Part shown: positions 22,432-35,200 of the stretch, one piece after another
Numbering within the stretch: position 1 is the first letter of the stretch
How the letters are laid out: each line of letters starts with the position of its first letter
Origin: Diplosphaera chodatii
Taxonomy: Eukaryota > Chlorophyta > Trebouxiophyceae > Prasiolales > Stichococcaceae
Length of the DNA stretch: 64,000 nt
Direction of reading: 5' to 3'
NCBI GenBank assembly: GCA_032358165.1
Contig: JAALGY010000014.1
Span: 992,001 to 1,056,000, forward strand
Notes under the pieces: model-generated
Seen by the model: the letters and a program-made list of their open reading frames with translations, nothing else
Database searches by the model: none
Told to the model about the DNA's origin: nothing
Translations under genes and position numbers: made by a program

Positions 22432-23172
22432 CGCAACACCGTCTCCCGTCTCCCCTGGCGAAACCACCGCCTGCTGCCGCAGTCCGGCCCACTGATCAAA
22501 GCTGAGGGCTACGGCAGGTAGATCAGGCGGAGTTGGTGACGATATCTTGGTGCATGCGCACTGCACAACCAGTGGCCACTGTTATGGGCATGGGGAGGAT
22601 AAAGGGTCTGATCGGATGACGTCAAAACGAGGGCTTGCGGACCGGCCCCTATCACTTGCGACCGGAAGGCTGGTCTGAGCCCTGAAAGGTGAAGGGGCTC
22701 AAGCATGCAACTTTGCAACAGCAACGAGCAGGAAACTATGCTGTGGCCGCGGGGCACCCCTGAATTGTCAATCACAGCTTCGCTTCGCTGAGAAGCAATG
22801 AGCAATGTGTTGCGATCGGAGCATATTGTCAAAGCATAAGCATTGGCAGCGCTTGACTGCTTTTGGCTTGGTCCCGCGCACCACATGCCAGTGTACACCT
22901 TCTGAATGCAGATGGCTAAATGCGAGCACATGCCATACGCACTACTGTTGTCTGCTCAGCTGTGTGTTGCAAGTTTTGGACAGCACACCAGGATTGGCCA
23001 ATATCCTCTGTATGTCCCTACCTGCATCCGGTGCGGCGCAAGCGCATGGTTTCCTCAGGCACACCCATCGCATCATAGGCTACACATGCTGTGTATAATC
23101 TGCAGCCCTCTACCCCAATCACTGCTGCCCGCCATTGCACTGCACATACCGCTTCCTATTGCTTGACTCTGA
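22432..23172. other. Intergenic region upstream of PGR5
   Basis: Same-strand gap between the 3' end of the secreted-protein gene and the PGR5 start. It should hold the PGR5 promoter. No gene or repeat was recognised. Confidence 0.4.
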
Positions 23173-24396
23173 CTAAGCACCCGGGGCTGCGGGCTGAGCT
23201 TTTGCTGGGGGCGGCGGTGGAGGCGGCGGCGGAGGCGGCGGCGGCGCATGGACCAGCGGCAATGGCGTGGCTGCAGCTGCGCCCTCCTTTCCTGTAGGGG
23301 CCTGACATGCTGTCTGATGGCACTGCTGGGTGGGAAGCTGCGCTGCAGCCCCACGGTGCGGCAATGCTGCGGGTTGCCTTTCAGCCTCCTGAACTGTGAC
23401 AGACGCTCGTATAGGTGTACTCAAAGTTGTTGCAGCGTCGCAGCCCGCTTCAGCAATGTGGATGGGAGGCTGATAGGTACCAGATGGGATGCCACCACCA
23501 GAGAGGTCAAATGCGTCACACGACTGGCGCGAGGGGGTGTGCCCAAGGTTAGCTTCACTCATTGGCAAGCTGAAATGCACGTTGAAGTAATGGTGCCGAG
23601 CGCTGAGCGCGGCGGCGAAGGTGTGATCGGCGCAGCAGTGGTAGGTGCGGCGGCTGTTGCCTTTGGCTCAGCTGGCGGAAGCTGGGTTGGCAAAGGCGGC
23701 GGCAGCAGCTGAGGGCTTGGCTGCTTGGCGGCAGGCGGCACTACCAGTGCTGTAGGTGGTGCCGTAACCGGCTGCGCGCCAATGCAGACGGATCCCTCAC
23801 TCGTCACGACGTTTGTGAAGCCCTGTCAGGTTGCATGTGAATGGGCACACAAATCAGCGTCTAGGACACCAAGGACGACGAAGGAAACGAACGTTAGGGT
23901 TTGTTGCAGGTGCAACGAATGCTGTTGATTCGCCCTTGTCTCGAAGATTGTCGGCAGCATGGCACCTGCTCGCACAGGTAGCAGTTGGTGGGGCTGCCAC
24001 GGCAGGCTTTGCAGTTGGCCACATCGCAGCCAGGCCCGACGGGGTTTGTGACAGGGAACAGCGGTGACGCCGGCGGCGGCGGCAGGGTGTCAGCGACTGC
24101 ACCTGTATGTTGCACAACGATGCACACCGAAATGTGCTGCTATGGGCAGATAGACCGTCTCATCAACCTGCGCTAGTTGGTCCGTGTGCTGTGATCGTTC
24201 CCACGTCGTGCAATTGTGGAGCACGCACGGTGCCAGTGTACGGCATGGTGGTGCACACGTAATGATGCAACTGGATGTACGTAAAGGAAGTCTGGGTGTC
24301 TCCTGCTGACGCCTCCAATGTCGCACCTGATGTGACCCACAGAATTAGCACTGCAGGCAGCGCCAGCCGTAGTGATTCCTGCATCGCCTTGTGCAT
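23173..24396 (-). CDS. Secreted Cys-rich / Pro-rich (cell-wall-like) protein
   Basis: The start is ATG at 24396. MHKAMQESLRLALPAVLILW followed by VTSGATLEASA is a clear signal peptide. Exon 1 (24168-24396) joins exon 2 (23966-24102) in phase, and exon 2 joins an exon ending at 23822. Exon 2 has a PPPP spacer and the Cys cluster CDVANCKACRGSPTNCYLCE, continued by GFTNVVTSEGSVCIG. This C..C......C..C..GF......C spacing resembles furin/growth-factor-receptor Cys-rich repeats. A long Pro/Ala/Thr region follows and ends in a run of 13 Pro (about 23210-23250). Near 23620 the likely frame changes to one containing HYFNVHFSLPMSEANLG. I could not find the intron or frameshift responsible. It is probably extracellular or wall-associated; no catalytic domain was seen. 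Confidence 0.55.
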
Positions 24397-25108
24397 CAGA
24401 TTGCCTGGCAAGGCTGTTGCTGCCTGTGGTATACAGTCTGTAGTCGGTCGATACGCCAGGCCCCAGGATAGAGATGTGGTTGACCAAGCTAGCTGCAGAC
24501 TGTGATCGGATGACAATGGTGATACTCTGGTGTTGCTGCGACGTGTCGATAGCGACTGCTGGTCCCCTGGTGAGCAGCCTCGCAATTGTTGGGCCTTGCC
24601 TTGCGATCCCAAGTGATTGTATGTATGCCGCCTTGGTGATGGGATGGCCGCCGTCGTGAAAGCTGGCGGCCATCTGCCGATGTTTCTTGAATGTCAGGAT
24701 CGTGGACCCAATGTCACCCCTGAGGCAGTCATATATAAGACCGCCTGTTACACTCTGACTCCACATGTGTGGGGTAGTACAAATACACCGGATGGTGAAA
24801 CAGGCACTGGCGACTATGCAGGATGCGGCTGCATCCGCCGCAGGACGGAGCAGTCACGTGGACAATCAGCACTGAATGCAGCAGTTGTGAGCCTTGCTTG
24901 GACCTCAGTGACCCTCAGGAAAAGTCTGTATCAAATTTCGAGTAATCATACCTCATCAAACTCGGAACTTGGAAGATGCAACCAGGACCACTACGAAAAC
25001 CACACAGCAGGACAATTGTACATGGGCTGACGTTGCTGTACTGACCAGCGGCGCTGCTGCTGCTGCTGCTGCTGCTGCTGATGCTGTTGACCCATGCAGT
25101 GGGCAGCC
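24397..25108. other. Intergenic region with a CTG run
   Basis: Promoter-side DNA of the secreted-protein gene. It contains a GCT/CTG run at about 25052-25082. Long overlapping open frames exist on both strands, but none shows a recognisable domain or splice linkage. Confidence 0.35.
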
Positions 25109-27746
25109 TCATTCTGTGAAGTCAAGAAAGCTGACATGCTGCAGGCGGCCACCGCCATGACTGCTGCCATATGTCACAGTGGCCCGGGTGAACACGTTGC
25201 TTGAGAGGCGGCCGCCAAACTCCAAGCGCAGGCCATCCGGCGACAAGTCCGAGGCTGCTGACGGCAGTCGCTCTGCATCGTCGGGCAACAGCGTTGCAAC
25301 AGCTGACTGTCCAGAGGCTGAGCGTCGCTTGACATGCAACTCTGACTGTGGCGCAGCGCAGGTGTCATCCACAGCTGGTGTGCAATGTGTGTACTGAGTG
25401 CCTCACAAGCAACCTCTCATTCTCAAGGAAGCAGCTGGCACACAGCACCTACCTGGTACGACGCCATACATTGCGTCCGGCATGCATATCAGCCGGTAGC
25501 CCTCGCCAACAACTGGAACCTGCCATGAAGCGCCATTTGTCTGCTCCACCTCCAGCAGCCCATCGTGACCTGCGGAGTAATGCAGCATGCATGATCTGCT
25601 TCGCTCAGCTGCGGTTGTTCCTTGATGAGGTCACGATTAATGGGTACTGGATGCCATATTCGAGACTCCTGCTGCTGCAGCTCAGCCCAGCGCTGTGCAA
25701 CAAGTAAACGGTGCTTGGACAGTGTATGGCTGTGCAATGGCGGCTGCTATCGGCAAGTATGGTCTCACCGTCAGTGGCCTCTGTGACTCCAACACGCAGC
25801 GCACTGCCGTGCCAGCTGGCGGCGTCTGGCAGCCACCCTGCAGGATCTGAGGGCAGCGGCGGCGCCGGATTCTGCAGCTGTGGCGGCAGTTCCGACAGGT
25901 CGACCGCCTGCTGGGGATCGATCGAGGTGAAGACCTCGTTCTCCAGGCCCACCGACTGCAGTGAGAAAAGCACACCGTCAGCTGTGCGCCGGCAGAAGCT
26001 ACCAGGCTTGGAAACACCGCCGCTGCACGCCCTGTGGTACAGGAACATCTGCCATTGAAGCACTGGGCGACAGCCTCTGCGTATGACGCTACTTCGTTGG
26101 ATCAGCTGCACGAGATAGAGATGGGAATGCCTAATGCGTCTACATAATTCACTTGCAACACACAGCATGCACAGCAACGCGCACCATGAACTCGCCGGTC
26201 GCAATGTCATAGAACACCTTCAGGCCGCGCCGACCGCTGCCGTCCGGCAGCGTGAGCAGCACCATCACCCCCCAAACCGGCAGCGCATCCCCTGCAAAGG
26301 GGATTGACACGCGGCCATATGTCTCTAATGTGTTGCTTGCTGCATTGATCTGCACCACATTGGCTTGCATGCCCTGCAGCAAACTCGGGGCACAACCTGG
26401 GCTCAAGAACTCATGTACTTGGGGCGCACCATGTGCATGTCTAGTACAGCTAGATCATGCCTTCACGGTGCGGCCCTCACCTGCTTCCTGCTTCCGTTCG
26501 ACCAGCGGCAGCGCAAAGGGCACCGTCGCCTGCCGTGTCCGGCTTGGCGCCAGCAGCCGCACCTGCAGAATATATGTCAGTTTTAGGCTTTAGGGGTGGC
26601 CCTTGATTGCGCCCCTGCATCGGGCAGTGCCCCCTGCTGTACGCAGCACCACTGAAACATCTCACAGCATGCCAGCACGGTGAGAGCAAGGCAGACGCTG
26701 CATGTTACAAGGGAGTTTAGGGTTTGCGCACCCGCAGCGGACCAGTCTGGGGGTAGAACGGGTGGCCGAGGCCGTCCCAGTGGCTGTGCTCCTGCTCATT
26801 GTACTCACTGCACTGGCAGCAGCAGTCATTACATGGTCAGCCTCAAGGTGGGCTTCACTTACAAACAGGGCTGCAGCCGTAGCAGGCTGACCTTTGGATC
26901 ATTACTTCGTGCCGAGGTGAAAAACACCTGTCTGCTGCAGTGTTTGAAGGCGCTGCATTGATATTCAACGCCACAACAGAGCACTGCGAAAGGCGCCCTT
27001 TCCCATCGGCAGTTTCCTCAACGTGGTCCCCTTACAAGTAGTCCCCTCACAAGTGGTCCCCTTACAAGTAGGGCGGTGGGCGGGCCCAGTGGCCGTCCTG
27101 CGGCCGCTGCTGGAAGCCGGGGCCCGGCGACTCGCTGTGGATGTTGACGGGCCCGGTGATGCGGCCGCCGCCCCTGTTGAGAAACTGCCGAGCCGCCGGG
27201 TACTCCTGCAGCAGGCACCATGCGGGCTGCCCGTGCTGAGCTTGGAAACTGCTGCACTGCAGAGCAGCCGCTGTGCTTACGCTGCTAATCTCAGCCCTCG
27301 AATCATACATCTGCGCAATGATGCTGGCTTCAGAGGTTACACGGACCTGGACCTGGTGGTGTTGTTGAATGACACTACGCTCTTGTGACACATCACCAAA
27401 CTCATCACCACAGCCATGCATGTCTGACTGCAGTTGCGGCCAGCACCCACCTGAATGAGTCTGCCATTGATGTCGTACGTGGACCACATGCCGATCTCAC
27501 CGTGCCACTTGCCATCCCTGCGCGCCAGCGTGGCTCAAGGAGTGCATGCTGTAGGTGGGCGTGCGGGGCACACAAGCTCGCACGGGTCCTTTGCACCTTT
27601 GCGGGCAAAGGAGCATACGAGTAGTGCAGCGGCTGTTAACATGAGCAAGCCAGCATGCCACGCTCTCACTCCGGCCAGCTGGAGGCGTTCTGCCAGCTCT
27701 CGTGCGCTGTCAGCGTGCGGCGCTCAGGCTTCCCCGGTCTGGGCAT
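25109..27746 (-). CDS. Possible DUF3598-like (lipocalin-fold) protein
   Basis: About eight exons. The start is ATG at 27746 (MPRPGKPERRTLTAHESWQN), spliced in phase to DGKWHGEIGMWSTYDINGRL at about 27515. Further exons encode NRGGGRITGPVNIHSESPGP (about 27170), NEQEHSHWDGLGHPFYPQTG (about 26800), VRLLAPSRTRQATVPFALPL (about 26560), LPVWGVMVLLTLPDGSGRRG (about 26250), SVGLENEVFTSIDPQQAVDL (about 25955) and YRLICMPDAMYGVVP (about 25480). The terminal exon ends GGGRLQHVSFLDFTE. The order 'W..GKW.G....YD..G.LI' near the N-terminus, then 'MPD....P' and a C-terminal 'LE.G..........R..V.Y....G.L..V' resembles the DUF3598 pattern in cyanobacteria and plastid lineages. The gene is well supported; the family assignment is tentative, and no biochemical function is known. 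Confidence 0.6.
27023..27070. repeat. Three-copy 15-bp repeat spanning a 5' splice site
   Basis: On the minus strand the unit ACTTGTRAGGGGAC(C/T) is repeated three times directly after the exon ending in PPPY. Every copy contains a usable GTAAG/GTGAG donor. This gives three candidate donors spaced 15 bases apart, a multiple of three. Confidence 0.8.
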
Positions 27747-28061
27747 GGCAGCTGGCGCAGCAGCACAGATCGTCCTTTGCCGGCTGCGCGCAGTGTGTGC
27801 ACCGTAATGACCTGTCAACAGAGTGTGCCTGCGTGTGTGAATCGAAGCGTTGCCATTGCAGTCACCGTTGGCATGCCGCGCCCACGCACCGCCACTCGCG
27901 GCATCTACTGCATCATCACGCACGCGCCCCGCAGACCGGGCCACTTGCCTTGTGAGCAGCATGCCGCGTCACGTGCGTCTGCCTTGGAACATAAGCAGCG
28001 ACAGTCGGATTGAGTGTGTCAGCTCGAAGCCGGATCCAGGTAGTCTACTTGTGCATTCCTG
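27747..28061. other. Short intergenic stretch
   Basis: Upstream of the DUF3598-like ATG. Nothing recognisable was seen apart from putative promoter sequence. Confidence 0.3.
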
Positions 28062-28318
28062 CAGCCGAAGTGGTGGCTGTGTCAACGATGCTGCACGGAA
28101 CCAAAGATCACGGTGGATGTGGTGAATCAGCTCCCAGATGATGATATTGTGATGGGTGGCAAATGCGGCAGTGTCACAGTTGGGACCGACACCCTGCCAG
28201 CCTGGAGCAAGGGATGTGGTGATGTTGGGCCCTGTGCACTCTCGATGATGGTTGGACCAAAACAAAAGGTTGCCTTCATGAAACCATTCTTACAGCAGCG
28301 AGTCGATGATTGAACGCA
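28062..28318 (+). CDS. Unidentified small coding exon (Cys-containing)
   Basis: After a TGCAG acceptor the frame reads PKWWLCQRCCTEPKITVDVV, NQLPDDDIVMGGKCGSVTVG, TDTLPAWSKGCGDVGPCALS and MMVGPKQKVAFMKPFLQQRV, then DD and TGA. The composition is strongly protein-like, with a WWLCxxCC motif and several Cys/Gly pairs. I do not recognise the family. Two further plus-strand blocks with good donors and acceptors follow (28379-28480, AAEKAATTGHWQPAEADEQT; and from 28687, STLRQLPEDGEQTSKG). They may belong to the same transcript if the stop at 28316 is spliced around. Upstream exons were not found. It lies between two minus-strand genes. Confidence 0.4.
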
Positions 28319-29225
28319 GCGCCACAGCAAGCCAATCGTCTCAAGCAGAGGCCGCGCAACTGATCGGGCTGCCAGGAGCAGACGGCGTCGGCGGCAGAAA
28401 AGGCCGCAACAACCGGTCACTGGCAGCCGGCCGAAGCTGATGAGCAGACAGGCCATCAAGCTCAAAGCGACACTCTGTAAGTCAATGCACGACGCACACA
28501 CTGTCCAAAAATCGAAGCTCGGCAGCTCAGGGCCGACTCTACCTGCCCATACACCAGTCATATTGCGTCCAAGGTAAGTCAAGCGGCTGCAGTTCAGGCG
28601 GGTTGTAGGCTGCTGTGCAGGGCCGGATGAACCCATGCATAGCAGCCACCGCCACCACACACACCCCGCGTCTAACTCAAATGCAGAAATCGTCAACACT
28701 ACGGCAGCTGCCTGAGGATGGGGAGCAGACCAGCAAAGGTACAAACGGGCCGGCTCCAAAGCCGGGCCCTGGTGCGAAAAGATACCGCAGCGAAAGCGGC
28801 TGCTGCTGAGATCATAACCATGCGGATGCTGTTCGGCTGCGTCGACCGCCTCCCATGAGGCATCAAGCAGAAAGAAGAAGGGTCCGTACTCCCATCGTCG
28901 TGAGGTGCCGGCAACGCACGGCGATGTTTCCGGTAGCTCTTGTCAGCAGCGCTGCTTGTAGGCGTTGCTAGGTGATGGACGATTGGGCCAGTTGGTTGCC
29001 CGGCTGCTTGTGTCAGTCGTTTTGCTGTGCTGCGACCGCCTCTCACATACCTAGGTCATGTTGTTTTCTGCTGCTGGTGCCTCGCTGCACGCGCTGTGCA
29101 TGTCACTGCCAGCAGGCAGACGCTCCTGCTGGCTTCACTCTTGTGAAGCCTGCCGACCACACGCCGTCATGGTACATACTTCCTTGGGTGACTTCTCCTT
29201 GGTTGCGTGGTCGTGTGCTCCCTCC
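28319..29225. other. Downstream flank of the RBR gene
   Basis: Holds the two possible plus-strand exon blocks mentioned for the preceding feature (28379-28480 and 28687-28805) and presumably the RBR 3' UTR. No other feature was recognised. Confidence 0.3.
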
Positions 29226-32200
29226 CTAGACCCCGAGCCGCCTGCGCACGCTGCGTGCTGCAGGGCTGCCGGGCGCTGACGGCCGCGGGTGCGGGACTCT
29301 ATGCTCGGCCGCCCGCCCCGCAGGGGACCGGGCGGCCCTGTCGGGCGACTGTCCCCCCGGCTCGGACCTGACGATGCGGCTGTGCCGCTGCGCCCGGGCC
29401 GTGGCCGCCTCAGCCGCCGCGGCGGCGTTCGCGTCCGCCGCAGCTGCGAGGCGCGCCGCGGCTCGGGCCGATGCAGGGACGGCTGCGGCGGCGGCACTGC
29501 GGGGTGGGACGCTGGCGCGGGCGCGCGCGTGCTCGGGCGTGAGGCGCCCGGGGCCTGCTGGCCCTGCGGGCGGCCCTGCAGCGGCGTGCGCAAGGGCCTG
29601 CAAGGGACCAGAGAGTCTCTCAGATTCGACGCAGGCACATGTGGGGAGGGGCACAAAAGTGGGCGGAAGTGGGCCCTCATAGCTTGCTGCAGGCAGCAGC
29701 TGCCAGCCCTGCGTAACAGAGTGTGTGTCATTGAGCGGATTTGGTTGTTGCACATACAGCTGACAGCTCGCCTGCCGCTGTGGGCAGCTTTCTCCACAGC
29801 AAAGGAGCCCTCACTGCAAGTACACAAGGCCTCAACAGCCAGGCTGACATTTGTCGCTGCTGGGCAGTGCGTAAGTACACAAGCTCAAGGCAGTCGGACA
29901 ACCACAGGCGTGATGCTGTTGCGGAAGGTCGCAAACGCTGCTGCATGGCTCAGCATCGCTTTGGGGTGGCATGTGGTAGTGATAAAAGGGCTTGGAAGCG
30001 GGGCCCGACGGAGTGAACTGGATGGGCACCTGTGATGGTGCGTTCAGGGCGCGCAGCTCAGCGGCCACCTCTCGCTCCAGGGCCTCTGCGCCAGCAGTCT
30101 GCTGCAGGGGGTACGCCGCAACATCCCTGCCGGCAGGCGCGGCAGCCGCCTCTGATGCCACGGCGGCGCTGACGGCTGCGCCAAAGTCTGCACGCACAGG
30201 TGGAGCAGGAAGGATCAGCATGAGGCCACGGCGTACAACACCAGTCAGGGTGCCAGCTGGCAGGGTTCACTGCAGCAGCGGTTTTGTGTCAAGCGTGCAA
30301 GCAACAATCAAATGCACTTAAGACTGCGGGTGAGGTCGGTGCACATGTCACCTGTAAGGTCGCCGCCCATGCCAGCTGCAAGGCTGACGGCACGCGACAT
30401 GCTGCCGGCGCGGCCGGCGCGTGGCACTGCATCCAGCTGCATTGGGGCTGCAGTCGCCTGCTGCTGCTGGCGCAGCCGATCCGCCGCCGCCGTCGCAGCA
30501 CTGCGTCAATGAAACACACCCGTCAGCGCTTTGGTAGAGCAAATTTTTCACAGGTAGCCGCCATCGGGACCAAGTCCCAGCCTGGGGCCCTTAGCAACGT
30601 GATACAACAGCTGTGCGTATGAGCAGCGGCACAGGGTTGCACTCAACCCCTTTCAGAATCCTGTCGTGCAGGGCAGGCACCTGCGGCCGCGGCGCGGGGA
30701 CATGCGCGTGGCGGGCTGGCCACCCTGGGGCGCCGGGCGCGGGGGGTGGGGGATGCGGGCGGGGGACCCGGCGCCGGCGCCGCCGCCAGAGTCCGCCGCC
30801 AGGTCGGGCGCGTGTTGGTCTGCTGCGCCGACGCCGATGGTGGTCCCGGCGCTCATGGTGCTGGCGGCGGCAAACCCCCCTGCAGCGCCGACGGCGGCCC
30901 CCCCTGCAGCGCCGCTGGTGGGCGGTGACGAGCTGGCGGCGTGCAGCGCGCGCGTCCGCGACGTCATCAGCTGCAGACATGCAGATACGGCTCAGCACAT
31001 GTCTGGACTACGTTGTAGTCAGATGACCAGTGGGAACAGCAGCTGCCCTACTCAGGGCTCAGCTGCTTCACTTGGGCTCCAGCAGCCAGGCGATGCCATT
31101 ACCAGTCGGTGCTCGGTTTCAGCTGGTAGCTGTGCATGAGACGCCATTAAAAAGTTGACGTGCACCTGCCCGCTGGCGCCCAGGGCGCTGCCTGTGCCCT
31201 GGGAGGCGGTGGGCGCCGCGGAGTCAGCCGGCAGCAGGCCGTCCGCCTCATCGCCGGTGGGCGGCGGCGGCAGCGGCACTGCTCACAGCAAGCAAGCAGG
31301 TCTGAGGCATCTGCAAGCTGTGTGCCACTTTTTTGGATGCGGACGAACCATTCAACAGAGACCAAATCAGCCACCACAGACAACAGGCACCCCCTTTGAT
31401 GCGCCAGAGGCTGACAGTGTTCAACATACACCATGTTGGATAATGTTGCCGGCGCACCTGGAGCGGGGTGCAGCGGCATCTTGCCGTCCACCATGGCGTG
31501 CAGGTAGTCCTTGGCGGCGGGGATGATGATGGTGTTGTAGAAGCCGATGATGTCGCCGGTCGACAGCGGCCGCAGCACTGCAGGGCAGGCGGGGGCGCCT
31601 CAGCCATGGGAGGTGCAGGAAGCAGGGCGCGACCGAGCTTCATCTGGCTGCCAATTTTGGCGCTGCAGCCTGCCAGGCACTGCTTCATGCGTGAGGGCGC
31701 CGCCGTTTGATTGCAGTGGCTTTGTCGCCGCACGAAAGCACGCTTGCAAGGAGGCCCAGGTCAAGATACCCTTCATCAGTGTGCATTGAGCAAAGCGTAC
31801 CGGCGTCCTGCAGCAGTGGGACCTTGCGGTACGTTTGGGACCGCGCCTGCGGCATCTTGCGGTAGTGCTCCAGGATCTCCTTGAAGGAAATCTGCATCAC
31901 AGGTGAGCACACAGGCCCTCGGCGCCGTCACAGGCTGCAAGGTGTGGAGCCCCAACCATGCACCCACTTGAGGGGGTGGCATGCACAGCAAGGGGGGAGC
32001 GTCACGGGTCCTAAACCCTGAACCCACAGCCTGCGGGCACCTGGTTGAAGCCGCGGACTTTGGCGGTGGCGTACACCGCGGCCAGGACCATCTGGTCCAG
32101 GTGCCGCCCGAAAAACAGGCCAGTACGCTCGTACGCCAGGAAGCGCAGCACCGCGTACCCCTACAGCATGGGCTCTGCCTGTCAGGGTCATGATTATTTC

Positions 32201-35200
32201 ATTTCTACTGTGCAGGCAGCCAGCAGCGGCTGGCCTGGCTACTACAGGAGGGCAGTGCGCCATCTAGCAGCCGACCAGACGCAGCTGCAAAGGTATCATG
32301 GTTGCAAAGGGAAGCCATGCTCGCACCTGGGTGTAGAACTCAACCTTGACCTCTTGCAGCGGCAGGCGCACGATCAGCCATGCCATGCGTGCAGCTCCCA
32401 GGTGCAGCATCTGTGGCAGCATCCAGCAGACCTCAGCAACTAGCTGCATATCAGCAACAGCCCGTCATCGAGAATCCCAGGGCAACTTGAAAAGGATCAA
32501 GCGTCGGCATCAGATGGTTCCTGCCATGAGCATCTGAGTCAGCAGATCAACGATGTGTGCACGCAGCTGCAGGTTGGGCGTTTGGAGCATGGCTGTTTGA
32601 GGTAAGTGAGAATGGCAGCTAATCGACAGTACCTTGGACAGGAAGGCGGCCATGAGGCGGCGGGATGCCGGCGACACTGGGTTCCCGGGCGCATTGGCCG
32701 GCAGCAGCGGTGCATCGCTGTCGGGGTCGCCAAATGCTGGCGGCAGTGGCAGCACGTTCTCGGGGTCCTCAGCCACCTGCAGGAAAGCCAAGGCGACCCG
32801 GTTGATGTTGCAGACAAGGAACGGATCCGCAGGTTGGAGCCTGTTCTGTTGCAAGTACTGTGTGCACCATGTGTGTGACCTGCGTTTTGCTGCAGTCTGC
32901 TGGGCATGCGGATGTACCACTACAGCCTCAGCTGCGTTGCCGACAGTAACAGGTACGTTGGAGAACTTAAAAGCTGAGATAGTACCGCAAAGGGGCCGGA
33001 GCCGACGGCGCGGATGCGGTCGCTGGTCGCTCCAGGGCAGGCCCAGGGCGCCAGGGGCGGCGGCGGCGGCGGGGGCGGCTGCTCAGGCGGCCCGGTCGGT
33101 GAGCCGGGGATGACGATGGCGGCGCGTTCTGCGGAGCGGCGGCGGGCAGGGGACATGGGCGACGCCACCACGAGGGTGGGCAGCATCGCCTCCCGCGGCG
33201 GGCTGTCTGGTGAGCCTGCTTGGCAGGTGTCAGGGCTTCACTCGGCAGCGCAGAGTTGCAGTGCAAGGCTACTGATGATGTCAGCTGCAGGCCCACAGCA
33301 AAACTTCCTGTCTATGAAAAGTGCAACTGTGCTGCCTTGAGCAGTATGCAGAATCAATCTGCAGACGCAGTTGCGACATGACGGTGGTACGGTGAGCAGG
33401 GGGAGTGAGCACCGTCAAGGCGCAGGAGTGGCTCGGGGCGCTCGCTTTCGGCCGCCGGCATGTGGATGGGCACGGGGCCCACGAACTGGCCGCCGCGGCC
33501 GCGCTTGCGGGGCGTGGCGGGGCTGCCGCCGTCTGGGCGCGAGATTGGCTCCAGGGGGGCCCTGCGAAGGCAGCGATTGAGGACAAGTCAGTATGGCAGC
33601 CGCTGTGTTCAAGCTAGTCGGTCTAATGGTATGCACTGGGCCTGGCATGCGGCTGGGGTTGTGTACTGAACCATGCAGGTGCCAAGGAGGCAACATGAGG
33701 CTCGCCCTGCAGCAGGCGCACCTGCTGCCGCGGGGTGGAGAATGCGAGACGGCGTTCTCGTCATCGGAACCGTTGGCTGGCCTGCAAGCACAGGCGCAAG
33801 CCACCATGACATCATGCCGACGCCACAGGCTGACCTCATGCCACTGCTGCTGACCCAAAGTATGCACACTGGCACAACAAGCAGGGTCAGAGGCAGCACT
33901 GCTGAAGCATGACTGCTGAGAAGGACAGCAACGAAAGGCAAGGACTGGAAAGGAAGGAAAGAAAAGGGATGGCGCACTGTTGAAAGGCGAGATTGGTGCA
34001 GCCCAGCGCCTCCGCTAGCTGGCCGTACAGCGAGCACCCCGGCCGCCACGCCAGCTCCTGCGACGCACATGTCAGCACGCCAGCTGGGTGAGTTGCAGCC
34101 GCCGGCTGATGGCTCGAAGCACATTGTTACATATTTATGCACACGACAAGCAGATGAGGGCATCAACTGCCATCTAGTGCTAGGAGGTATTGCCACTGGT
34201 ACATGAAGTAAAGCAGGTATATGCAAGTGATCTGGCGGTACATGACAACATTACCAGCAAAGCAGGAGATGTGCAGTTGATGGCAGAGTGGGGCTCATGT
34301 CAAGGGGCACACCTCCATGACACGCTGCTCCAGGGTGGCCAGGTGGCACCGCAGCTCGCCGGGCAGCGCCATGCTTCCAGCCTCCAGCAGCGGCGCAGCC
34401 AGCCGACCGACGTCGAAGGCGTCTGCATTGAGGATCCGCAGCACATCGGCGAGCGTCGTGTCGCCTGTCCTCTCCGGCCTGTCGGCCCGCCGCATCGACT
34501 CCGATAGTTGCTGCAATGCCAAACACAGCAGCTGTTCAGTTCAATGAACGACGGTCTATGTTCAGCAGAATGATGTCCGCCGAAAGAAGACTGCCAGACG
34601 TGCCACCGACCCACGCCCGCGGCGTGCTGCCTCTACCCATCATGCAGTGCCATGCGTCCTCTGCAGCGCCCATGCATGAGCTGAATTTTCGGCCACAGGC
34701 ACGCTGCTGCATGAACGCAACCTGCTGCAAGTGCCTAGACAGAACAGCCGCGCTATGTGGAACCCTTAAAGCAGCAGCAACAGCTGTCAAAGGCTCTGCC
34801 TCAAGCTCTAAATATGACTGCGTTTTTACTATGAAATTTGTCTATCTAACCTACACTTTGGTAGTCAGGGTCACTGCACAAAGCAGGCTGCATCCTCAAA
34901 GAGCAGGTCGTCTCACCAGGCCATGCGTGGCAGCCACGAGCTGGCAGGCGACCGCCAGCAGCGCCCCCTGCAGGGCGCCCCCTGCCAGCAGCCGCTGCGG
35001 GGCGTCCGGGGCAGTGCCCCCCTCGCGTGCCGCCAGCGCCCGCAGCAGCCACAGGTACAGCTGCTGCGCCTGCGGCACAGCATGGGCCTCGCCACTTGGT
35101 GAATATCGTGCTTGTGATGCTGTGCCTCCTTCTTCTGGGGCAGGCTGCAGCTGGCACAGCAGCAGCCGAGTATGCAAGGTTGAGGGTGTGCACTGCCTGC

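Noticed and set aside
24173..24766. Long minus-strand open frame (about 197 codons) overlapping the secreted-protein start
   Set aside because: A different frame on the same strand gives a textbook signal peptide that splices in phase to the Cys-rich exon, so the long frame is most likely a shadow.
28127..28759. Minus-strand 210-codon frame downstream of RBR
   Set aside because: The plus strand of the same interval carries a much more protein-like frame with a proper acceptor; the minus frame looks like its shadow.
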